64,000 nucleotides of DNA from Thiohalocapsa sp. ML1 (lineage in GTDB: Bacteria > Pseudomonadota > Gammaproteobacteria > Chromatiales > Chromatiaceae), in assembly GCF_001469165.1 (NCBI RefSeq), contig NZ_JABX01000001.1, positions 124,001 to 188,000 of the forward strand, in the 5' to 3' direction. A program made the position numbers and the translations under genes. Below are positions 59,311-64,000 of this stretch, in pieces (position 1 is the first letter of the stretch; each line of letters opens with the position of its first letter). The notes under the pieces are model-generated. The model worked only from the letters and a program-made list of their open reading frames with translations, was not told the DNA's origin and searched no databases.

Positions 59311-61362
59311 TCAGCTCTGCGGCGCAGCGCAGTCCGTCAGCGTGGCGCGGATAGTGCGAAGCAGCGCATCCGCGCCCGTGGTCTTGTCGACGTAAGCACG
59401 CGCGCCCGCACCGAGCATGGCGGCGGCACGGTCGGCCTCCTGGTACATCGAGAGGCCGATGACGCACACATCCGGCCAGTGCCGGCGGATGTGTCGCGTC
59501 GCCTCGATGCCGTCCATGTGCGGCATCGAATAGTCCATCAGCACCAGTCGGGGCCGCAGTTGCGCCACCATGTCGAGCGCCTGGCGGCCATCGCCGGCCT
59601 CGCCGACGATGACGAGACCGGGCTCATCGGCAAGCAGGGCCCGCAGGCCCTGGCGCATCATCACGTGGTCGTCCACGAGCAGCACCGTGATGGCGCCGCC
59701 CGCTACGCCCTCGGCGCCCGGCACGGCGCAGACCGCGCCCGGGGCCGTGGCGACGAGATCAGGCGCGGGCTCGGACTCCTGCGGTGCGGCGTCGAGCGGC
59801 GTCGTCAGGGTCACCAGCGTGCCGCCGTCCGCGCAACACTCGATGCGGCAGGCGCCGCCGAGACAGCGCAGCCGCTCGCGCATGGCGAGCAGCCCGAGCC
59901 CGGTCCCCGCATGCTCGCCGGTGTCGATGCCGGCGGGATCGAAGCCGGCGCCATGATCGCGAATCTCGATGCACAGGTGACCGTCCAGGCACCGCGCCAT
60001 GCGCACCTGCGCCGAGTCGCAGTCGGTGTGCTTGACGATGTTGAAGAGCGCCTCGCGCACGGATTCGAACAGCACGCGCCGCACGTCCTCCCGCTGCGGC
60101 TCCACGTCCGCATCCAACCACAACGCAACGGCGAGGCCGTGGCGCGCCTCCATCTGGCGCGCCAGCCATTCCAGCGCGGAGCCGAGGCCGCCCTCGTGCA
60201 GGATGGGCGGGCTCAGGTCAGCCACCAGCGTGCGCGCCGCCTCCACCGACTGGTTGAGCAGATCCTTGACGCCGGCGAGCGTATCGGCGGCGCCGTCCGG
60301 GGCGTCGGGTCCGGCGAGCCGCCGCATGAGGCGATCGACGCCGAACACGGCGCCGACCAGGAGCTGCTGCAGGTGGTCGTGCAGCAGCTTCGCCAGGCGC
60401 TCGCGCTCGCGCTGCTCGGCGAGCGTCAACTGGGACGCGAGCCGGCTCAGTTGGCCGGCGTATTGCTGCAGCGCGTCGTGGGAGCGCCGCAAGGCCTCCT
60501 CGGCCTGCTTGCGCTCCGTGACATCGAAGCTGGCACCGAGCATGCCCGCATAGTCGCCGTCCGCGCCGAGCACAGGCTGCCCATGCGACTCGATCCAGCG
60601 CCAGCTCCCGTCGGCATGGCGCGCGCGGCACTGCGCCTGGGTCGCAAGCCGCGCCGCAATGCCGGCCGCGAAGGTCGCGAGGTAGGCGTCCCGGTCGTCG
60701 GGGTGCAGGAAATCGATGAAGCCCCGGCCGAGCAGCCGCTCCTCCGACACGCCGAACCAGCCGCACGCGATCTTGTTGATCATGGTGCAGGCCTGGTCGG
60801 GGTCGTAGGTCCAGACCATGAGCGGCAGTTGGTGGGCCATGAGCCGGAAGCGCCGCTCGCTCTCGCGGAGCGCCTGCGCCGCCGCGCGCTCGGCTTGGAG
60901 GCGCTTGCGCTCGGTCACGTCCTCGTACACCACCAGCGCGCCGAGGTCGCCGACCGCGAGCGGCGCAGCGCTGACGCTGAGCCAGCGCCGGGTGCCGTCC
61001 GCCGCCACCAGCGCCATTTCCTGATCGCGGACGACGACGCGCTCGCGGCAGGCGCGCACCGAAGCATATTCCGCGGGCGGCAGCGGCGAGCCGTCGGGCC
61101 GCTCCAGGCGCCATTCCGGTCCGTCGATGAAGCGCCCGCCGTGCGTGGACGCCGGGATGCCGAGCATGCGCTCGGAGGCGGGGTTGGCCTCGACGATGGC
61201 ACCGTCGCGATCACAGACTGTGATGCCGAGCGGAAAATTCCGGAACAGCGCCTCGTACTTTGCCGGCGCAAGCTCGGCGCCGTCGCGCGGGCGCTCGTCG
61301 CGCATCTCGGCGGCATCGGGCGCGTGCGAAATCGGTTCAGGAAACGGTTGCTCTTGCGTCAC
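59311..61362 (-). CDS. Hybrid sensor: two PAS domains, HisKA_3 kinase and C-terminal receiver
   Basis: A 683-residue cytoplasmic protein (GTG start at 61362; the frame is open to 61620). PAS modules lie at about residues 25-145 and 155-280, the NarL-type dimerisation domain carries the phospho-histidine in LAKLLHDHLQQLLVGAV, the ATPase has VREALFNIVKHT, DHGAGFDPAG and GLGLLAMRERL, and a receiver with phospho-aspartate in LVLMDYSMPHMDGIEATRH ends the protein. There is no DNA-binding output, and no NarL/LuxR partner gene is adjacent, so the output must be elsewhere. The signal is unknown. Confidence 0.88.
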   Translation of the reverse strand: MTQEQPFPEPISHAPDAAEMRDERPRDGAELAPAKYEALFRNFPLGITVCDRDGAIVEANPASERMLGIPASTHGGRFIDGPEWRLERPDGSPLPPAEYASVRACRERVVVRDQEMALVAADGTRRWLSVSAAPLAVGDLGALVVYEDVTERKRLQAERAAAQALRESERRFRLMAHQLPLMVWTYDPDQACTMINKIACGWFGVSEERLLGRGFIDFLHPDDRDAYLATFAAGIAARLATQAQCRARHADGSWRWIESHGQPVLGADGDYAGMLGASFDVTERKQAEEALRRSHDALQQYAGQLSRLASQLTLAEQRERERLAKLLHDHLQQLLVGAVFGVDRLMRRLAGPDAPDGAADTLAGVKDLLNQSVEAARTLVADLSPPILHEGGLGSALEWLARQMEARHGLAVALWLDADVEPQREDVRRVLFESVREALFNIVKHTDCDSAQVRMARCLDGHLCIEIRDHGAGFDPAGIDTGEHAGTGLGLLAMRERLRCLGGACRIECCADGGTLVTLTTPLDAAPQESEPAPDLVATAPGAVCAVPGAEGVAGGAITVLLVDDHVMMRQGLRALLADEPGLVIVGEAGDGRQALDMVAQLRPRLVLMDYSMPHMDGIEATRHIRRHWPDVCVIGLSMYQEADRAAAMLGAGARAYVDKTTGADALLRTIRATLTDCAAPQS

Positions 61363-61438
61363 GGGCCCTGTCCAAGTGCTTGGGGGTGGTGTGCCGCACG
61401 GCGGTCCGGCGCGAACGGAGGAACGCGATTCCCGTTTT

Positions 61439-61468
61439 GGTCTTTCGACCCTTTTTGGTCTTTCGACC
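61439..61468 (-). repeat. Two 18-bp tandem copies of a GAAA-tetraloop hairpin
   Basis: GGTCTTTCGACC occurs at 61439-61450 and again at 61457-61468 (18-bp period). On the minus strand each reads GGTC-GAAA-GACC, a 4-bp stem with a GNRA tetraloop, followed by an A-rich spacer. It is about 75-105 bases upstream of the hybrid-kinase start, within the 387-bp region between that gene and the divergent ABC gene. Whether it is transcribed is unknown. Confidence 0.6.
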
Positions 61469-61749
61469 CTTGGAACCAGTCGGTTATCGTGGCCGAATAC
61501 CGGCATTGCGCCAAGTCCGCTCGGGTGACCCATCAGCCGGATCATCAGCACCGCCAACCGCGCGCTCGCGGCAACATCGGCACCGGGTGCCGGCATGCGC
61601 CTGTGCGCGGGCGGCCTCATCCGCCATAATCCGGGCCTTGCGGCGGCGCGCCGCCAATGCGACTTAAAGTCAGGTGCGCAACGGCCGCAGAGCCGCGGGC
61701 GGGCGCTCCGGCCCGGTCTCGACGATTCCGCTCACGTCCCACTGCCGCA

Positions 61750-62883
61750 ATGCCGAACGCCGAAGCACGCACCACGCCCCTGCCGCCGCCCGCCGCCAAC
61801 CGCCCGGCCGCGGCCGTGGAGGACGCGGCAACGAGCCAACTGTCGGTGCGCGACGTCAGCGTCGCCTACGGCGACACGCCCGTCGTGCAGGACATCTCCT
61901 TCGAGCTCGCGCCCGGCAATATCGGCTGCCTGCTCGGCCCGAGCGGCTGCGGCAAGACCACGCTGCTGCGCGCCATAGCGGGGTTCGAGCCGGTGAGCCG
62001 GGGCGAGATTCGGCTGCACGGCGAGCTGGTCGCGCGCCCCGGCCTCACCAGGCCGCCGGAGCAGCGCCAGATCGGCATGGTGTTCCAGGACTTTGCGCTC
62101 TTCCCGCACCTGACGGTGGCGAAGAACATCGCCTTCGGCCTGCGCGGCCAGAGCGCGGATGCCCAGCGCGCCAGGGTCGCGGAGCTGCTCGCGCTCATCG
62201 GCCTCGCCGGCGCGGCGCGGCAGTATCCGCACGAGCTCTCCGGCGGCATGCAGCAGCGCGTCGCGCTCGCGCGGGCCATGGCGCCGCGCCCGCGCATCCT
62301 ACTGCTCGACGAGCCCTTCTCCAGCATGGACACCGAGCTGCGTGAGCAGCTCGCGCGCGAGGTCCGGCACCTGCTGAAGCGCGAGGGGGTCACGGCCATC
62401 CTGGTCACGCATGATCAGTTCGAGGCCTTTGCGATGGCGGACCTGATCGGCGTCATCGGCGATGGGCGCGTGCATCAGTGGGGCACCGGGTTCAGTCTTT
62501 ATCACGAGCCCGCGAACCGGTTCGTTGCGGACTTCGTCGGCCAGGGAGCGCTGCTGCCGGCGACGGTGCAGGATACCCATCAGGTCAAGACCGAGCTCGG
62601 CCGCATCACCGGCGCAGCACCGCACGGCCTGCCGCCGGGCAGCGTCGCCGAGGTGCTGATCCGCCCGGACGACCTGGTCTACGACGATTCCAGCCCGCGC
62701 AAGGCCACCATCGCTGAGCGCGCGTTTCGCGGCGCCGAGTTCCTTTACACGCTGCGCCTCGGCAGCGGTGCCGAGGTCCTGTGCCTGGTGCCGAGCCATC
62801 ACCGCCACGCCATCGGCGAGGAGATCGGCGTGCAGCTCCAGGCGGAGCATCTCGTGGTGTTTCCGTTGCTGGACAACGCTTGA
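61750..62883 (+). CDS. ABC transporter ATP-binding protein, Fe3+/thiamine-type (FbpC-like)
   Basis: A 377-residue ATPase. Walker A LLGPSGCGKTTLLRAIAG, Q-loop VFQDFALFPHLTV, signature LSGGMQQRVALARAM, Walker B ILLLDEPFSSMDTELREQL, H-loop LVTHDQFEAFAMAD; a C-terminal TOBE/regulatory domain follows (VLIRPDDLVYDDS, VVFPLLDNA). The FRPEQRQIGMVFQ-like and MDTELRE variants resemble FbpC/PotA-type ferric-iron importers. No permease or binding-protein gene is adjacent, so the substrate is not proved. Divergent from the hybrid kinase. Confidence 0.85.
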   Translation: MPNAEARTTPLPPPAANRPAAAVEDAATSQLSVRDVSVAYGDTPVVQDISFELAPGNIGCLLGPSGCGKTTLLRAIAGFEPVSRGEIRLHGELVARPGLTRPPEQRQIGMVFQDFALFPHLTVAKNIAFGLRGQSADAQRARVAELLALIGLAGAARQYPHELSGGMQQRVALARAMAPRPRILLLDEPFSSMDTELREQLAREVRHLLKREGVTAILVTHDQFEAFAMADLIGVIGDGRVHQWGTGFSLYHEPANRFVADFVGQGALLPATVQDTHQVKTELGRITGAAPHGLPPGSVAEVLIRPDDLVYDDSSPRKATIAERAFRGAEFLYTLRLGSGAEVLCLVPSHHRHAIGEEIGVQLQAEHLVVFPLLDNA

Positions 62884-63007
62884 GCAGACCGCCACAGGAA
62901 CCTCCCCGCCGCACTGTCCCTGAGCGGCGAGCGCTTAACGGCCACGGGGGTCCGTACGCGAGGGTCCCGCCTAACTACGCGGCGAGCGGACGGATGCGGC
63001 CGATCAC

Positions 63008-63040
63008 TTGACTCGATCTTCTTACAACACTATTGTTGTA
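63008..63040 (+). promoter_or_regulatory. Promoter and operator-like palindrome of the toxin-antitoxin pair
   Basis: -35 TTGACT (63008-63013), 17-base spacer, -10 TATTGT (63031-63036). An inverted repeat TACAAC-N6-GTTGTA (63023-63040) covers the -10 and would be a natural binding site for the HTH protein encoded downstream. Predicted transcription start is about 63043-63044, which coincides with the ATG, implying a leaderless mRNA. Confidence 0.65.
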
Positions 63041-63043
63041 TCC

Positions 63044-63523
63044 ATGATTCCTGCTCTCGTCCCTTTGCCCGGCTCCCCCTGGACCGTTCTGCCCCCAGGG
63101 GCTCACGCGGCGACCCTTGAGAATGTGGCCGCGACGTTTGCGACGAATCTCTGGCGGCGAGAACTGTTCGGTGGTCTCGTCTTAGCCTCTGGCAAGTTGC
63201 GATTGGCCGGATGTCCGGCGATTTATCTCGACGGCAGCTACGTGACCGGCAAACCGAGACCCGGCGATTTCGATGCATGTTGGGACCCGTCGGGAGTCGA
63301 TCCATCCAAGCTTGATCCCGTGTTCCTGGAATTCGGGAACGGCCGAGCGGCTCAGAAAGCCGCATTCAAGGGGGAGTTTTTTCCGTCCTCGATGGTGTGC
63401 TCGGATGTTGGGCGGGCATTTGTCGATTTTTTTCAACTGGATCGTTTTACAGGTAAACAGAAAGGGATCGTTCTGATTTCGCTTTCGGCAGATCCTCTTC
63501 TTTTGGGGAAGGTACAGCCATGA
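63044..63523 (+). CDS. DUF6932-like (nucleotidyltransferase-type) protein, putative toxin
   Basis: A 159-residue protein with MIPALVPLPGSPWTVLPPGAH at the start and the segment IYLDGSYVTGKPRPGDFDACWD, which keeps the GS and D-x-D features of the nucleotidyltransferase fold and matches the DUF6932 pattern. The ATG at 63044 is preferred to the GTG/ATG at 63008 because the family starts there. GC content is visibly lower than in the rest of the window, suggesting recent arrival. It overlaps the next gene by 4 bases (ATGA), the usual coupling of toxin-antitoxin pairs. A toxin role is inferred. Confidence 0.7.
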   Translation: MIPALVPLPGSPWTVLPPGAHAATLENVAATFATNLWRRELFGGLVLASGKLRLAGCPAIYLDGSYVTGKPRPGDFDACWDPSGVDPSKLDPVFLEFGNGRAAQKAAFKGEFFPSSMVCSDVGRAFVDFFQLDRFTGKQKGIVLISLSADPLLLGKVQP

Positions 63524-64000
63524 TCTACAGCGGCAAACAATACAATATCTCAACCGCACAACTGGCCAAGCTCCAGGACGCACTGTCCGCTGCGAAGGCT
63601 AGCGCCCCGGATCAGGCATGGCTCAAAAAGGCGGAGATCGATGGCCTCATGAGTCAGATCGCCGAAATCGAGGCCGAGCTTGCCGAGTACAATCTGCTCA
63701 AATCCGGGCAGGTCTCATTCTCCAAGACCTATTCTCTTGAGGAATTGCCGCGCGTCCTGGTGCAGGCCCGGGTTGCCTCCGGCATGAGCCAGACGGACCT
63801 TGCGGAAAAACTCGGCATGAAGCCGCAACAGGTGCAACGTTACGAGGCGACCGACTACATGGGCGCGAGCCTTGGACGATTGATCGAGATTTCGAAGGCG
63901 CTAGGCGTAAAGGCTTCGGAAAGTTTCGAAGGACCCAGGCGATCTACAGGATCGATCTTCGCGTGGGGCAACGCCGACGATATCGTTTGGGGTCAGTTCC
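63520..64000 (+). CDS. HTH (XRE-like) antitoxin-type protein, 3' end cut by window
   Basis: Starts at the ATG overlapping the DUF6932-like stop and stays open to the window end (160 codons visible). Residues 1-60 are helical/coiled (LAKLQDALSAAKASAPDQAW, EIDGLMSQIAEIEAELAEYN); residues 80-130 form a helix-turn-helix (LVQARVASGMSQTDLAEKLG, QVQRYEATDYMGASLGRLIE). It is expected to repress its own operon through the palindrome on the -10 and to neutralise the first gene's product (inference). Low GC as for its partner. Confidence 0.75.
   Translation, partial: MIYSGKQYNISTAQLAKLQDALSAAKASAPDQAWLKKAEIDGLMSQIAEIEAELAEYNLLKSGQVSFSKTYSLEELPRVLVQARVASGMSQTDLAEKLGMKPQQVQRYEATDYMGASLGRLIEISKALGVKASESFEGPRRSTGSIFAWGNADDIVWGQF

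Overview
The window comes from a GC-rich gammaproteobacterial sulfur oxidiser, most likely a purple sulfur bacterium of the Chromatiaceae. The main evidence is a complete 15-gene reverse-type sulfite reductase locus on the minus strand in the order dsrA-B-E-F-H-C-M-K-L-J-O-P-N-R-S (29475 down to 14781), the order known from Allochromatium vinosum. The family assignment is inference; there is no rRNA or other phylogenetic marker in the window.

Left edge to 14484 is an accessory/defence region. After a truncated HTH protein, aroG and a small triple-repeat protein come, on the minus strand, an SF1 helicase with a fused RelE/ParE-like N-terminus, an MNT nucleotidyltransferase with a broken HEPN partner and a small antitoxin-like gene, a single-HKD phospholipase-D-like protein, and a type III-like restriction-modification pair (methyltransferase 10081-6917, endonuclease/helicase 14484-11413). 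A REP-associated (IS200-like) tyrosine transposase sits between the two R-M genes. Every gap from 4153 to 11412 is filled with palindromic repeats sharing the core ACGCT-GG-AGCGT. They also sit in frame inside the methyltransferase gene, apparently ended the HEPN gene, and accompany a 184-bp triplication of the methyltransferase start.

14781-29475 is the dsr locus. A near-consensus promoter (29789-29761) and a strong leader hairpin precede dsrA, and inverted repeats lie in almost every longer intercistronic gap. A G-rich heptad array lies between dsrR and dsrS, and the 3' end of dsrC is tandemly duplicated. 30124-32569 (plus) is a four-gene group: two conserved-looking unknowns, a stand-alone Cas6/Cmx6-like protein with no CRISPR array, and a cysteine-free DsrC homologue (RspA type), closed by an intrinsic terminator.

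32689-48390 carries a ClcA-type chloride transporter, a PAS-GGDEF-EAL protein, an Slp-like lipoprotein, a two-component system plus PepSY protein divergent from a cytochrome b561/SHP-like/diheme cytochrome c group, and a CusCBA-type heavy-metal RND pump with DUF3240 and lipoprotein genes. 48691-62883 is mostly housekeeping: homoserine dehydrogenase, AlaC, an NTAQ1-like N-terminal glutamine amidase (unusual in bacteria), DUF302, CIA30, PstS, the sufB-C-D-sufT-like operon, a hybrid PAS histidine kinase and an iron-type ABC ATPase. The right edge holds a low-GC two-gene toxin-antitoxin-like pair (DUF6932-like protein plus HTH protein, cut by the window end) with an operator-like palindrome on its -10 and an apparently leaderless start.

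A second repeat class recurs at four gene ends (15913, 33982, 54508, 59108): heptanucleotide tandem arrays, three of them in inverted pairs. No tRNA, rRNA, CRISPR array or replication origin was seen.
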